A stretch of DNA of 37,862 bases from Nodosilinea sp. LEGE 07088 (GCF_015207395.1 NZ_JADEWX010000042.1:1-37862), one strand, 5' to 3'. Positions 1-9,269 are shown, counted from the stretch's first letter. Notes: generated by a model from the letters alone, not told the origin. Made by a program: numbers and translations.

Positions 1-172
1 GGGAGAGAGGGAGAGAGGGGGAGACGGGGAGAGGGAGAAAAAAGACCAACTTTGAAGATTGAATATAGCGGTGTGCAAGTGAAACAAGTACACTCTGTTC
101 CCTGTCACCTACTCCCTGTTCCCTTTGAACTGTACTTAAGCAACATGAATAAGGCTGTATATCCGCTACCCC
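1..172. repeat. Purine-rich low-complexity and CCCTGT-type short repeats
   Basis: Positions 1-45 are almost pure G/A (GGGAGA-like units). Positions 98-132 carry repeated CCCTGT/TCCCTGTTCCC words. Cyanobacterial intergenic regions commonly hold such short tandem repeats. No gene is visible here. The stretch lies just beyond the 3' end of the minus-strand channel gene. Confidence 0.5.
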
Positions 173-1936
173 TTATCCCCTCATCTCTTCAATAACTTGA
201 GTCGGGTTGTATTGCAGACAATCGAGCCGGTTAGCGGGCATGGTGAGGTAGAGCACATCACCATCGGCGAGGGTGACATTGAGCAGGTCATAGCCGTGGA
301 GGGTGCGATGGTTGGGACCATGGCCCTGGGCACCGCGACTCTCAATATAGAGGGGCACCAAGTGGGAGGTTTTGGCCACGGCCTGAATGGGTTGATTGTA
401 GAACGGATGGTGGGGGGTAATTAGGGTGGCGATCGCCACCCAGAGCTGATCCCCAGATATACCATTGCCTAAAATGCGACCCCCAAGTGCCGCCGCCGCA
501 AAGGTGGGGGCGGCTAAATCCATGGGGCTGAGCACTTGGTCAAACTCAAAGACCTGCTGCACTTGTTGGGCGAATTTAGCCTCATAGATGCGCACCACGG
601 TAGGCACCTGGGGGCTAATGTTGCGGGCGGTGAGGGCAATTTCTAGATTGATGGTGTCGTCGCTGGTGACCACCAGCAGCGCTTGGGCCGACGATAGATT
701 GACGGTTTCTAAGGTGGAAGTGAGGTTGGCATCGCCGATGATAACCGGGATTTTAAGCGCCTTGACGGACAGTAAAAACCGGTTGTTGATGTCTTGCTCA
801 ATCACCGCGACTTTGTGACCGGTTTGGTGTAAGTGGATAGCTATGCGATAGCCGACGCCGCCTAACCCACAAACAATGTAGTGGTGCTGGCGGGGCATGC
901 GGGCCACGCTCCACAGACTCTGAAAGTGAGAGCCTAAAATAAAGTCGTTGAGCAGGGCGTAGCAGATGCCGATCACCCCGGCCCCCACTAGCATCATGGC
1001 GGCGGTAAACACTTTGATGCTGGCCGAGGCCTCTTCGGCAACCTGTTCTTGACCCCCAGCCCCGGTGATCATCCCCACCGAGAAGTACAGAGCATCGACC
1101 CAGCTGGTGCCGAGATCTTGCCACAGGTAGGTAAAGGTGGCTAAGCCGATGGTAATGAGCAGCGCCAAAATGACCAGCAGGGTGGCGCGGGCGCGACGGC
1201 GACCATGGTCGAGGGTCACTAACAGCCGCTGCCAAAACTGCGCCATGTGGTGAGATTTGGGTCGGGGCTGCTGGGGCTGGTTGGCCACCACAATGCGATC
1301 GCCCACCTGGAGCACCTGCCCCGTCACCACTGCCGTCACCAAGTCCATCGGGCTAGAGCTAGAGTGGTAGTGAATTAAAAGCTGGGATCGGTTATCCCAG
1401 AGGGCTTTGAGCGGTTTGCCATGCCAGGGATGGGCGACGTCGATCACCTCTTCGTACATGGGCCAGGTGAGACCAAACAGGTGGAGTTGGCCAATGGCCC
1501 GATTGCCCCGCGCCGCAAAGGCAAACAGGGGCGCGGCTAGAGTCGCCGAACTCAGGCTGACATGGTGGGGCAGGGTGTGGTCGAGGCGCTCGCCCAGGCT
1601 AATATTAAACAGTCGGTTGACGATGCAAATGTTGGGGTTGAGAATGCGCGCCTGGGTCAGAATAGCCAGATTTAGGGCGTCGTCGGAGGTGGCTAACACC
1701 AGGGTATGGGCCTGATGAATGCCCGCTGCTTTGAGCGTATCGGGCGATCGCAGCTCCCCGACCACAATATTGCCCACCACCTCGGGCAGAGGATGGTAGC
1801 TAATGCCTACCACCCTCGCACCCTGCTGCCGCAGGAGGGTGAAAATGCGAAACCCCGTGCGCCCCAAACCGCAGACAATAATTTGGGGTTTGGGGGAAGC
1901 GATTAAATCTTTTGGGGTTAAGGATGTCACGGCCAT
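173..1936 (-). CDS. Two-TM pore protein with tandem RCK/TrkA-N NAD-binding domains (potassium channel-like)
   Basis: This 587-aa protein has an N-terminal Rossmann domain (GLGRTG at residues 23-28), two membrane segments (about 251-271 and 308-333) around a re-entrant pore-like segment (281-296), and a second Rossmann domain (GLGGVG at 357-362) followed by a TrkA-C-like region. RCK-gated potassium channels and related transporters use this architecture to sense nucleotides or ions. The pore segment begins with the family-typical DALYFSV, but the usual TVGYG selectivity filter is replaced by MITGAGG. Ion selectivity is therefore uncertain, and a regulatory or non-potassium role is possible. 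The start is an ATG. The nearest upstream gene on this strand ends about 200 nt away, so it is probably transcribed alone. Confidence 0.85.
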   Translation of the reverse strand: MAVTSLTPKDLIASPKPQIIVCGLGRTGFRIFTLLRQQGARVVGISYHPLPEVVGNIVVGELRSPDTLKAAGIHQAHTLVLATSDDALNLAILTQARILNPNICIVNRLFNISLGERLDHTLPHHVSLSSATLAAPLFAFAARGNRAIGQLHLFGLTWPMYEEVIDVAHPWHGKPLKALWDNRSQLLIHYHSSSSPMDLVTAVVTGQVLQVGDRIVVANQPQQPRPKSHHMAQFWQRLLVTLDHGRRRARATLLVILALLITIGLATFTYLWQDLGTSWVDALYFSVGMITGAGGQEQVAEEASASIKVFTAAMMLVGAGVIGICYALLNDFILGSHFQSLWSVARMPRQHHYIVCGLGGVGYRIAIHLHQTGHKVAVIEQDINNRFLLSVKALKIPVIIGDANLTSTLETVNLSSAQALLVVTSDDTINLEIALTARNISPQVPTVVRIYEAKFAQQVQQVFEFDQVLSPMDLAAPTFAAAALGGRILGNGISGDQLWVAIATLITPHHPFYNQPIQAVAKTSHLVPLYIESRGAQGHGPNHRTLHGYDLLNVTLADGDVLYLTMPANRLDCLQYNPTQVIEEMRG

Positions 1937-2141
1937 GGTGCAGCCACAGATACTACCACTGTTGTCGGGGCTGGGGCCGCTAGGTACTGTAGCTTAGAGT
2001 ACGTTGTCGCAAAAAGTTTACTCTCAGCGGAGGGGCCTGGTTTGGCATTGGGGCCCAGTAGGAGAGTTTGGCGTAGGGTCAGGGGTTTTGCCCAAGAGAG
2101 TCTGGGGGCTGGGGGCTAAGACGCAGTCCCTAACTCAGTCC
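1937..2141. other. Intergenic region, no gene seen
   Basis: About 205 nt lie between the channel gene and the small gene downstream of raf1. Short G-rich stretches are visible, but no convincing promoter or hairpin. Confidence 0.4.
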
Positions 2142-2354
2142 CTAAACTTGGGGTGGTTTGTCTAGCTCTTCGCTATGGCCCCGGACGGGCGGCAGCTTTT
2201 CGACCAGGCCCATTTCAAAAGCGGTATCGGGCAGCTCACCAGCGAGATACTTACCCGGCTCAAAGACCCGACCGGGGGTAAAGCACATCTGCCGCAGCTC
2301 GACGATTTCGGTATTGAGAAACATGGTGCGTGAGAGGCGTCGTTCTAAGGCCAT
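2142..2354 (-). CDS. Small hypothetical protein downstream of raf1
   Basis: A 70-aa protein, charged and soluble-looking, with no membrane segment and no motif I recognise. It starts at an ATG only 9 nt after the stop of raf1 on the same strand, so the two are very likely co-transcribed. The close coupling suggests, but does not show, a role connected with carbon fixation or simply shared expression. The reading frame ends in TAG and shows no sign of truncation. The function is unknown. Confidence 0.6.
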   Translation of the reverse strand: MALERRLSRTMFLNTEIVELRQMCFTPGRVFEPGKYLAGELPDTAFEMGLVEKLPPVRGHSEELDKPPQV

Positions 2355-2363
2355 GGGGTGCTC

Positions 2364-3461
2364 CTACTCGTCTATCTGCCAGAGTTCGCGATTGTAGTCT
2401 TCGTCTAGGATGCGCTTAGGCCGCAAAATCAGGATGACCTTGCCGAGAACAGGCGTATCTAAGGGACTGGTCGACCAGACTACGGTGAGCTGATCGGCGG
2501 TAGCGGTGAGAAAGTAGCCATCGTCGTCCCAGGTGCGATCGCTGCGATCGACCACTACGAACAATAACTCATCGGCGGCGTCGATCGGGTAGTTGGGCAA
2601 CTGCCGCGACTGGGTCAACAGGCCGACCGGGTCTTCGGCTCGAAAGATCACCTGCCAGCCTGGCACCGCAATCCAAGCGCTAGCCCCAGTGGTGCTGACC
2701 ATCCCAAAGGGATCTTCTGCGACGACGACGGGCACCGCCTTGAGGTCATCTACGGTCAGCGGCATTTGCCCCACCACCGGAATCATGCGGGGCAGATCGC
2801 TCTCGGTCTCTAAGCGATACAGGGGTAGTCGCGGCGCGGGGCGACTCTTGACCACGGTAAAGTCGGTCAAAAGCTTTTCAATCTGCTGTCGAGCGGTGGC
2901 GGTCTCGGCAAACCGCAGGGCTTGAGCAATGAGCCGAGAGCGGTCTTGCAGGTCGTCGTTTTGGCGCGCCAGCTTCCAATAGTGGTAGGCGATCGCATCG
3001 CCGGGGCCATCGCCAAAACCGGGCGGGTTCTCCTTACGGTAGGAATATTCTTTGAGCGGTTTGACCAGATCGCGCACCTCCTCAGAGTCGAGGCCGTGCT
3101 GGAGGGCGAAGTCGGCGGTCGCGGCGCGATCGCTCTGAGAGAGCAACCGCATTTCGTAGAGCGAATCGCTGCCCTGCCGCGTAAAGTGGGCCTGGGTGGC
3201 TTCGGCGACCCCCACGTTAATCAGCGATTGAAAGACCTGCTCAGCCACCATAATCTGGTTTTGCTGAATGGGTTCAAACCCCGTTTCTTCAAAAATTTGC
3301 TGGGGCGTTAGTTTGGCTTTTTGTAGGGCTTGGCAACCCTGGGCCCAATTGACCCAGGTACCTTCTTTGCGCCGCAGCTTGAGTAAAATATCCTGCACCG
3401 CATCGGCGTCGGGGGGAGGAGTAGGAGGAGTAGAGCCAGGAGAAATCATGACCATTGCCAC
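2364..3461 (-). CDS. raf1: RuBisCO accumulation factor 1 (Raf1)
   Basis: This 365-aa protein matches my memory of cyanobacterial Raf1. It has an N-terminal alpha-helical domain containing GTWVNWAQGCQALQKA and the strongly conserved IFEETGFEPIQQNQ, then a linker and a C-terminal beta-sandwich dimerisation domain. Raf1 is a cytosolic assembly chaperone that brackets RbcL dimers and promotes L8 core formation of form IB RuBisCO before RbcS joins. The length is close to the usual 350-370 aa. The longest frame starts at a GTG (3461); ATG codons 6 and 12 nt further in are equally possible, and no clear Shine-Dalgarno decides. rbcL, rbcX and rbcS are not in the window. A small gene follows after 9 nt. 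Confidence 0.9.
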   Translation of the reverse strand: MAMVMISPGSTPPTPPPDADAVQDILLKLRRKEGTWVNWAQGCQALQKAKLTPQQIFEETGFEPIQQNQIMVAEQVFQSLINVGVAEATQAHFTRQGSDSLYEMRLLSQSDRAATADFALQHGLDSEEVRDLVKPLKEYSYRKENPPGFGDGPGDAIAYHYWKLARQNDDLQDRSRLIAQALRFAETATARQQIEKLLTDFTVVKSRPAPRLPLYRLETESDLPRMIPVVGQMPLTVDDLKAVPVVVAEDPFGMVSTTGASAWIAVPGWQVIFRAEDPVGLLTQSRQLPNYPIDAADELLFVVVDRSDRTWDDDGYFLTATADQLTVVWSTSPLDTPVLGKVILILRPKRILDEDYNRELWQIDE

Positions 3462-3595
3462 GTTAATGCTATCTGCCTGACTCTATCGCGGATGGTTGCC
3501 GATCTTTTCACCTGTAAGGGAAACTTTGGGGTTGACGGCAGCACCCGCTGTGGGCCACTATTATTTGTGCGCTTGGCGTCATAGCTAGCGCATGG

Positions 3596-3668
3596 GGGGC
3601 TATAGCTCAGTTGGTAGAGCACTTGAATGGCATTCAAGGGGTCAGCGGTTCGAATCCGCTTAGCTCCA
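3596..3668 (+). tRNA. tRNA-Ala (anticodon GGC)
   Basis: The 73-nt cloverleaf folds by eye. The acceptor stem is GGGGCTA paired with TAGCTCC with one G-T pair. The D arm contains AGCTCAGTTGGTAGAGC. The anticodon stem CTTGA/TCAAG holds the loop ATGGCAT with anticodon GGC. The T arm is GCGGTTCGAATCCGC and the discriminator base is A. CCA is not encoded. It is on the plus strand between minus-strand genes. There is no integrase or duplicated 3' end nearby to suggest use as an attachment site. Confidence 0.97.
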
Positions 3669-3731
3669 TATGACCGGGATCACCAGGCCTTTGCCGCAAG
3701 CATAGAGACGTTTCGTTGCTACAGGAGCAGC

Positions 3732-4949
3732 CTAGGAATGCTTCAAATCTCGCTGGATGCGGCGTGCTCCTGATGCCAGGCACAGCTTTTGGTATTGTTG
3801 TACGTGCAGCTGGGCGGATCGCCGCCAAGAGTAATGGGGCAAAATAGCCTGACTTGCTTGGATTAGAGAGTGAGCCACGGCAGGGTTCGGCGCTGCGGTC
3901 ATAGCATCGGCAATGGCCTCTACCGACTCAGGCTCGACCAGCAGCGCTTGCTCAGAATTTAGGAACTCGGTAAACGGTGGCTGATCGGCGGCGATCACCG
4001 GTAGGCCCGATGCGATCGCCTCCAGCACCACCAGCCCCCAGCCCTCCTTAGTAGACGGAAAGCAAAAGACATCGGCGGTGCGGTAGAGGGCGGGTAAGTC
4101 GCCATCGGGAATCACCCCCGGCAAGATCACCGACTGACCCATCATCGAGCCAGGTTCTGGCGCTAAAGCCCGAGCCAACGCAAAAAACTGCTGACGATAG
4201 GGCTCATAGTCGAACAGGGTGGCCCCGCCTGCGATCACGAGCTGCGCCTGGGGGTGAGTGGCGAGCACCTGGGCAAAGGCCGCCAGCAGCCGCAGCGAAT
4301 TTTTGCGCGGCTCAATGCCGCCTACCGTGAGAAAGATAGGGGAACCCGTGAGACCATAGCGGGCTTTGAGAGCCTCTTCTTGACCTGAGGGCGTTGGCGA
4401 GAAACGCCTGAGATCGACGCCGTTGAGAACTTTAGGGGCTGCAATACCGTATTCGGTGAGAAGGGCCTGGTGCCAGCGATCGCTGACGCACAAGCACAAA
4501 TCTGGGTCGCGAATCGATTTGTCCTGACACTGCTGTAGGTAAATGCTGGGGTAGTCTTCAATGTGGTGAACGGTGCGCACTACGTTGGACAGTCGCCCCC
4601 GCTGCCGCAGCTGCACCAGAGCATTGGCCCCAATGCAGTCTTGGGCATGGTAGATGTCTTGAGGTTGGGGATGAACCAAAAAGTAGGACACAAATTCTTC
4701 AATTCGCTGACGAATTAGCGCATCGGTAGCCTGTTCGGGCGGCAGGTGGGTCGGTGGTGGCTGAGCGGGGACCAGCTCCACCCTGGCTGAAATGTCTCGC
4801 TCAAACCCCAGTCCGTCTTTGTCGAGGGCGTAGACGCACACGTCGTGGCCTAGCTCCGTGAGAGCGGTTGCCAACTCCAGCGTATGCACCACACTGCCCC
4901 GCAGCTTTGTCGAGTAGGTCAGGAGTGCAATCTCAAGGGGCTGGGGCAT
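3732..4949 (-). CDS. GT4 glycosyltransferase, MSMEG_0565-like
   Basis: A GT-B glycosyltransferase of about 405 aa. The N-terminus (EIALLTYSTKLRGSVVHTLE) matches the MSMEG_0565 family as I remember it. The C-terminal half holds the sugar-nucleotide binding region, with a TVGGIEPRKN strand-turn and an EGWGLVVLEAIASGLP acceptor/donor motif at about residue 300. It is expected to transfer a sugar from a nucleotide donor in the cytoplasm; the acceptor cannot be read from sequence. I chose the ATG at 4949 because family similarity begins directly after it; the frame is open up to 5000. It follows the CPBP protease gene by about 58 nt, so the two may be co-transcribed. Confidence 0.85.
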   Translation of the reverse strand: MPQPLEIALLTYSTKLRGSVVHTLELATALTELGHDVCVYALDKDGLGFERDISARVELVPAQPPPTHLPPEQATDALIRQRIEEFVSYFLVHPQPQDIYHAQDCIGANALVQLRQRGRLSNVVRTVHHIEDYPSIYLQQCQDKSIRDPDLCLCVSDRWHQALLTEYGIAAPKVLNGVDLRRFSPTPSGQEEALKARYGLTGSPIFLTVGGIEPRKNSLRLLAAFAQVLATHPQAQLVIAGGATLFDYEPYRQQFFALARALAPEPGSMMGQSVILPGVIPDGDLPALYRTADVFCFPSTKEGWGLVVLEAIASGLPVIAADQPPFTEFLNSEQALLVEPESVEAIADAMTAAPNPAVAHSLIQASQAILPHYSWRRSAQLHVQQYQKLCLASGARRIQRDLKHS

Positions 4950-5007
4950 TGGGACAAGTGTAGTATGACAAAACAGTCGCACTAATGAGAATGCACACAC
5001 CTAAAGC

Positions 5008-5844
5008 CTAATCGTCAACTGCGACAGTGTTTGTTGCCGGAGCGATCACTATCTTGCCAACTCGGGAAAGGTAACGCGGTCTGGTGGTGAAGAGGACTAC
5101 GATGCCCCAGATCGTGATTAAAGCTCCCAGCATGCTGGTCGTCATTGTCGGCATCGGCGACACAAACGCAATATCCATCGTTCCGTGAAACACGGCGGCG
5201 ATCAGAATGCTGCCTTGGGTGCTGTTAGTTAGCCAGGTAAACAAGATCGCTCCGGTCAGCAGACTCAAGTACCAGCCCAGGATTTCGGCAACGCCCAACT
5301 GGGCAAGTCCTGATGTAAAGCCAAACAGCGGTAGATGCCAGAGTGCCCAAAATAGACTTAATTTGATAGTCGCCGTCAGAGCCGTCTGACGAGTCTGTAG
5401 ATGGGGCAGAGCAAACCCCCGCCAGCCCGTTTCTTCGCCCCAGCCGTAGAAGACAATACTTGCTACCCAGTAGCCTCCTACAGGCAAATCGGGATACTCG
5501 CTACTGCGCCCAAAGTTTTGCCAGGGCTGTCCCTCCCAGCCCGTGAGTAAGCCCGCAGTCAGAAAAAGCGCGATCGGGCTCAACCAGGCGATCGCGTGCC
5601 ATACCCAATGCACGCGCCAGTTAAACATTCGTCGCCACAGGTCGCGCCATCCCACCTGGCCGCCACAGATTTTTGTCACCATGAGCGCTGCGAGGGCTGG
5701 GCCTAAGCTACCTAGCAGATGGAGTATCTGTGGTGGTTGAACCGCAATTAGACCCTGGGCAGACAGCAGTAGCGGTAGCCATAGCACCCAGGAAATAGCG
5801 TAGGCCAGGAGAAAAAAGGCAGTCAGTGGATATCGATGAAGCAT
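5008..5844 (-). CDS. CPBP family intramembrane glutamic endopeptidase (CAAX protease-like)
   Basis: A 278-aa integral membrane protein with several hydrophobic segments. It carries the CPBP/Rce1 signature: EETGWRGF with paired glutamates at 137-138 and Arg142, ALWH with His170, and a third motif VFHGTMD with His220. These residues form the catalytic site in this protease superfamily. The substrate is unknown; bacterial members are linked to peptide maturation, self-immunity and stress. The start is an ATG with an AGGG sequence about 12 nt upstream. It lies 5' of the glycosyltransferase on the same strand. Confidence 0.88.
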   Translation of the reverse strand: MLHRYPLTAFFLLAYAISWVLWLPLLLSAQGLIAVQPPQILHLLGSLGPALAALMVTKICGGQVGWRDLWRRMFNWRVHWVWHAIAWLSPIALFLTAGLLTGWEGQPWQNFGRSSEYPDLPVGGYWVASIVFYGWGEETGWRGFALPHLQTRQTALTATIKLSLFWALWHLPLFGFTSGLAQLGVAEILGWYLSLLTGAILFTWLTNSTQGSILIAAVFHGTMDIAFVSPMPTMTTSMLGALITIWGIVVLFTTRPRYLSRVGKIVIAPATNTVAVDD

Positions 5845-5994
5845 TACTGAGAACCCTGGAAGACCATAGCTTCTTCATCTCACCATGCCAACGTGGAAAG
5901 GGAAGAGACTCGAGTAATTTCACCATACTTCCCAAAACTTAGCCATTGACCAATCGGGCGAATTCTAATTGTCTGATTGGTTATGCGTAAGGAT

Positions 5995-6543
5995 TCAGGT
6001 GCTTGCATCAGGGATGAGCGAAGGCATTGGTCGGCCCTTAGGTGAGCCTGTGGCCATCAACACCTGCTGGAAAAAATCCAACACCGACCGACCCTGAGTC
6101 CGACAGGTCTGGATTACCGTGAGTAAGCTGGCCGTCTGGGCAAAGCCTGTCATGGACCGTGAGCCGCCAGAAACTTTGCGTTTGGTCACAGCCAACCGTA
6201 AGGAGCATTCGGAGCGATTGTTATCCGGTGGCACTTCTGGGTGGTCGAGGAAATACCACCATTGGGCCGCTTGATCGCGTAACGAACGCAACAACAATCC
6301 AGCGGCATACGCGGCTTTCGGCAACCATGCTTCGAGGGCCGTTTGCACCTCCCGTTTGAAGCCCGCTGCCCAATGATGATAAGCCTTAGCATCTTGGGTT
6401 TCACGCTAGTGCCGATGCGCCGCAAAGGCTGTATCAATCCAGTCGAGAAACACCTGGCCAAGGTGCGGATTATGGCCATGCTTGAGCTTAATCACTTTTT
6501 TAAAATGCCGCCGCAAATGCGCCAAACATTTTTGCTGCATGCT
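5995..6543 (-). pseudogene. IS66-family transposase, C-terminal remnant with in-frame stop
   Basis: The minus-strand translation shows the C-terminal part of an IS66 transposase. It begins with QQKCLAHLRRHFKK and continues through WWYFLDHPEVPPDNN, SLRLAVTKRKVSGGSRS and FAQTASLLTVIQTCRTQGRS. A TAG codon interrupts it after AFAAHRH (about 6412), where intact relatives read through to RETQDA. The N-terminal half is absent: the frame meets a stop about 20 nt before 6543 with no homology beyond. I saw no IS66 terminal inverted repeats or accessory genes. It is a dead fragment and marks an old insertion. Confidence 0.88.
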
Positions 6544-6564
6544 CATTCTTATACCTGATTGACA

Positions 6565-6684
6565 CTAGCTAGCAAAATGCTTCTCAACAACATCCGCCGA
6601 TTCTTGAACACGACTTGCAAGATCTTGAGCTTCCTTCAGTTGAGTTTCTTCAACCTCATAAGGAGTTTCATTGATGACATGCAT
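6565..6684 (-). CDS. Short coding-like fragment of unknown family
   Basis: A 39-residue frame from ATG to TAG (starting MHVINETPYEVEETQ, ending VEKHFAS), glutamate-rich and probably helical. The same frame stays open without a further ATG up to about 6774, giving some 70 codons, so it may be the tail of a gene that lost its start. It abuts the truncated IS66 remnant and may have been cut by that insertion. I do not recognise the family. The rest of the interval to 6848 is AT-rich with nothing recognisable. Confidence 0.3.
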   Translation of the reverse strand: MHVINETPYEVEETQLKEAQDLASRVQESADVVEKHFAS

Positions 6685-6848
6685 GGAAGGTTTTAATTCC
6701 TTGTTTGGGTGATAAATATTTCTCTGTAGGCTAGATTTATCTGGATTTAGGAGAGTAAACTTTGCTAATCGATAGACTCAAAAACTACCTTAAATTCATA
6801 TAATCATAGCTATATTTTAGCGTGAGAAGAAAGTAAAACTTGCTGTCT

Positions 6849-9263
6849 CTATCTATACTTGATAATGTTTCTCTGTGGCACAGAACGCAATAATAATGAA
6901 TTCACCACCACCGCCACCGAGCTAAACGCCATCATGCCGCCCGCTGCCGCCGGGCTAAGGCTGACTCCAGCGACGGGCAACAACACCCCCGCCGCTAGCG
7001 GGATCGCTACCAGGTTGTAGGCAAAGGCCCAGGCCAGGTTTTGGCGAATCTTGTTGAAGGTGGCGCGGCTGAGGGTGAGGGTATCGAGCAGGCCCGTCAG
7101 GTCATTTTGCATGAGAATGACATCGGCGGTTTCCATGGCAATGTCGCTGCCCGAGTGCAGGCTAATGCCCACATCGGCCTGGGCCAGGGCGGGGGCGTCG
7201 TTGATGCCGTCGCCGACCAGAGCCACCGTATACCCCTCCGCCTGGAGTTGGCCGATCGCATCGACTTTGCCCTGGGGCGAGACCTCGGCGGTGACCTGGG
7301 CGGGGCTGAGGTTGAGCTGGGATGCGATCGCAGCCGCCACTTCCTTTCTATCCCCCGTTAGCACCCGCACCTGTAGCCCTTGATCTTGCAGGTCTTTGAC
7401 CACAGCGGCAGCTTCGGGGCGGAGCAGGTCGGCGATCGCCACCACGCCCACCACGACCTGATCGCCCAGTCCCACATACACCACCGTCTGCCCAGCGCTA
7501 GCCAGCGCTACCGCCCGTTCGCGCACGGCGTCAGATAGCTCCAGCCCCTGCTGCTCCATCCAGAGCTGATTGCCCAGGGCGCAGGAGAGCGTTTCATCCC
7601 GCCAGGTGACCTGGGCGGCGACCCCCAGACCGGGCTGGGTGTCAAAGTCATCGGCGGCTAGCAGGTCTAAGGCTTGCTCAGCGGCGGCCTGGTGAATCGC
7701 CTGGGCCAGGGGGTGACGGGTGCCGCTTTCAACCGTAGCGGCCAGTTGCAGAATGTCGGCCTCGGTGAATCCATCTTCGAGGACGTGGATCGCCGTCACC
7801 TGGGGTTGGCCCTGGGTGAGGGTGCCGGTTTTGTCAAACACCACGGTATCGAGGTGGTGGATGGTTTCGAGACTGTCGCCGCCGCGCAGCAGCAGGCCCC
7901 GCTCGGCCCCCATGCCTGAACCCACCAGAATGGCGGTGGGGGTGGCCAGCCCCAGGGCGCAGGGACAGGCCACCACCATGACGGCGATCGCCAGCTTGAG
8001 GCTGACCAGCAATGTCGAGGAGGTCAGGGTCATGGTGTGGCCCATGTGGGCCATGCCCAGAGCCGAGTCCATCACGCTCGGCCAGAGGGAAAGGCCGACG
8101 AAGTACCAGAAGAGGAAGGTGAGGGTTGCCAGACTCAGCACGCCGTAGGTGAAGTAGCCCGAGATCACGTCCGCCAGCCGCTGAATCGGGGCCTTGCGGC
8201 TTTGGGCGGTTTCCACCAGGCGAATCATTTGGGCCAGCACGGTGTTTTGGCCGGTGCCCGTGACCTGAATGGCGATCGCGCCCCCCTGGTTCAGCGTGCC
8301 TGCGGTCACCCCATCCCCCGCCTGCTTCAGCACTGGCATTGACTCGCCGGTCAGCATTGACTCATCGACGGTGGTCTGCCCGGTGACCACCGTGCCATCG
8401 GCGGAGATCTTTTCGCCCGGTAGCACCTGCACCCACTCGCCGACTTGCAGGCAGCGGGCCGGCACCTCGACCCCAGTCTGGGCCACACCAGCGGTGGCCG
8501 GGTTTGAGATTAAGCGGGCGACGGCGGGCTGGAGTTCGACCAGCGATCGCAGCGCATCCGCCGCCCGATATCTCGCTCGCTGCTCCAGGGTGCGGCCCAG
8601 CAAAATAAACGCCAGCAGCATCACCGGCTCGTCAAAAAAGCACTCCCAGCCCAGCGCCGGGAACACCAGCGCCACCACGCTGGCCAGGTAAGCACTGCCG
8701 CTGCCCAGGGCCACCAGGGTATTCATGTTGGGCGCGCCCCGGCGAATGCCCTGCCAGCCGTCAACGAGAATGTCTCGGGCTGGAAAGGCCAGCGTCCCCG
8801 TGGCCAGCAGAGCGTGAAACCACAGGTCGCTGAGGATGGGCACCGTCAGCCAGCCAAAGTGCCTCAGGTGGCCCAGGGTGGAGAGAATCAGCAGAGCGAT
8901 CGCTACCCCCAGCCGCCGCCCCTGCTGCTGCTGCTCGGCCCGTTTCGCCGCCACCCAGGCGGTGAGGTCGTCGCCATCGCCATCGCTGGTGCGCGGCGTC
9001 GCCTTAAACCCGGCCTGGGCCACGGCATCGGCCAGCGTTTCAGCGGTGACAGCGTCACTCTGGGCCTCGACTACGGCCACCTCCGTCACCAGGTTGACCG
9101 TGGCCGATGTCACCCCCTCTACCTGGGCCAGGCCCTTTTCTACGGCCCGCACACACCCGGCGCACTTCATGCCGCTGACGTTGAGTACCACAGTCTGACG
9201 GTCAGAGCCAACGGTTGCTGGCGCTACAAACTGGGGCGGGGTTTGAGGAGAGAGAACCGGCAT
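6849..9263 (-). CDS. copA: Copper-translocating P1B-1-type ATPase
   Basis: A heavy-metal ATPase of about 804 aa. It has an N-terminal HMA domain with GMKCAGC (Cys34, Cys37) and eight membrane segments. CPC at 433-435 is the ion path in TM6. The actuator motif is TGES, the phosphorylated aspartate is Asp477 in DKTGT, and the hinge is GDGINDAPA. Tyr-Asn in AFAYN (TM7) and MxxSS in the last segment are the Cu(I)-specific P1B-1 signature. It moves Cu(I) across a membrane. In cyanobacteria such pumps (CtaA, PacS) supply plastocyanin and cytochrome oxidase, and I cannot tell which of the two this is. I prefer the ATG at 9263 over the TTG two codons earlier. No copper chaperone or regulator is adjacent. 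Confidence 0.93.
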   Translation of the reverse strand: MPVLSPQTPPQFVAPATVGSDRQTVVLNVSGMKCAGCVRAVEKGLAQVEGVTSATVNLVTEVAVVEAQSDAVTAETLADAVAQAGFKATPRTSDGDGDDLTAWVAAKRAEQQQQGRRLGVAIALLILSTLGHLRHFGWLTVPILSDLWFHALLATGTLAFPARDILVDGWQGIRRGAPNMNTLVALGSGSAYLASVVALVFPALGWECFFDEPVMLLAFILLGRTLEQRARYRAADALRSLVELQPAVARLISNPATAGVAQTGVEVPARCLQVGEWVQVLPGEKISADGTVVTGQTTVDESMLTGESMPVLKQAGDGVTAGTLNQGGAIAIQVTGTGQNTVLAQMIRLVETAQSRKAPIQRLADVISGYFTYGVLSLATLTFLFWYFVGLSLWPSVMDSALGMAHMGHTMTLTSSTLLVSLKLAIAVMVVACPCALGLATPTAILVGSGMGAERGLLLRGGDSLETIHHLDTVVFDKTGTLTQGQPQVTAIHVLEDGFTEADILQLAATVESGTRHPLAQAIHQAAAEQALDLLAADDFDTQPGLGVAAQVTWRDETLSCALGNQLWMEQQGLELSDAVRERAVALASAGQTVVYVGLGDQVVVGVVAIADLLRPEAAAVVKDLQDQGLQVRVLTGDRKEVAAAIASQLNLSPAQVTAEVSPQGKVDAIGQLQAEGYTVALVGDGINDAPALAQADVGISLHSGSDIAMETADVILMQNDLTGLLDTLTLSRATFNKIRQNLAWAFAYNLVAIPLAAGVLLPVAGVSLSPAAAGGMMAFSSVAVVVNSLLLRSVPQRNIIKYR

Positions 9264-9269
9264 GGGCAA

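Noticed and set aside
3596..3668. tRNA-Ala as an integration site for the island
   Set aside because: There is no integrase, and no duplicate of the tRNA 3' end was seen near the island. The island is about 10 kb away with ordinary genes in between.
5940..6000. IS66 terminal inverted repeat next to the transposase remnant
   Set aside because: No matching inverted end could be found on the other side, and the fragment lacks the other IS66 genes.
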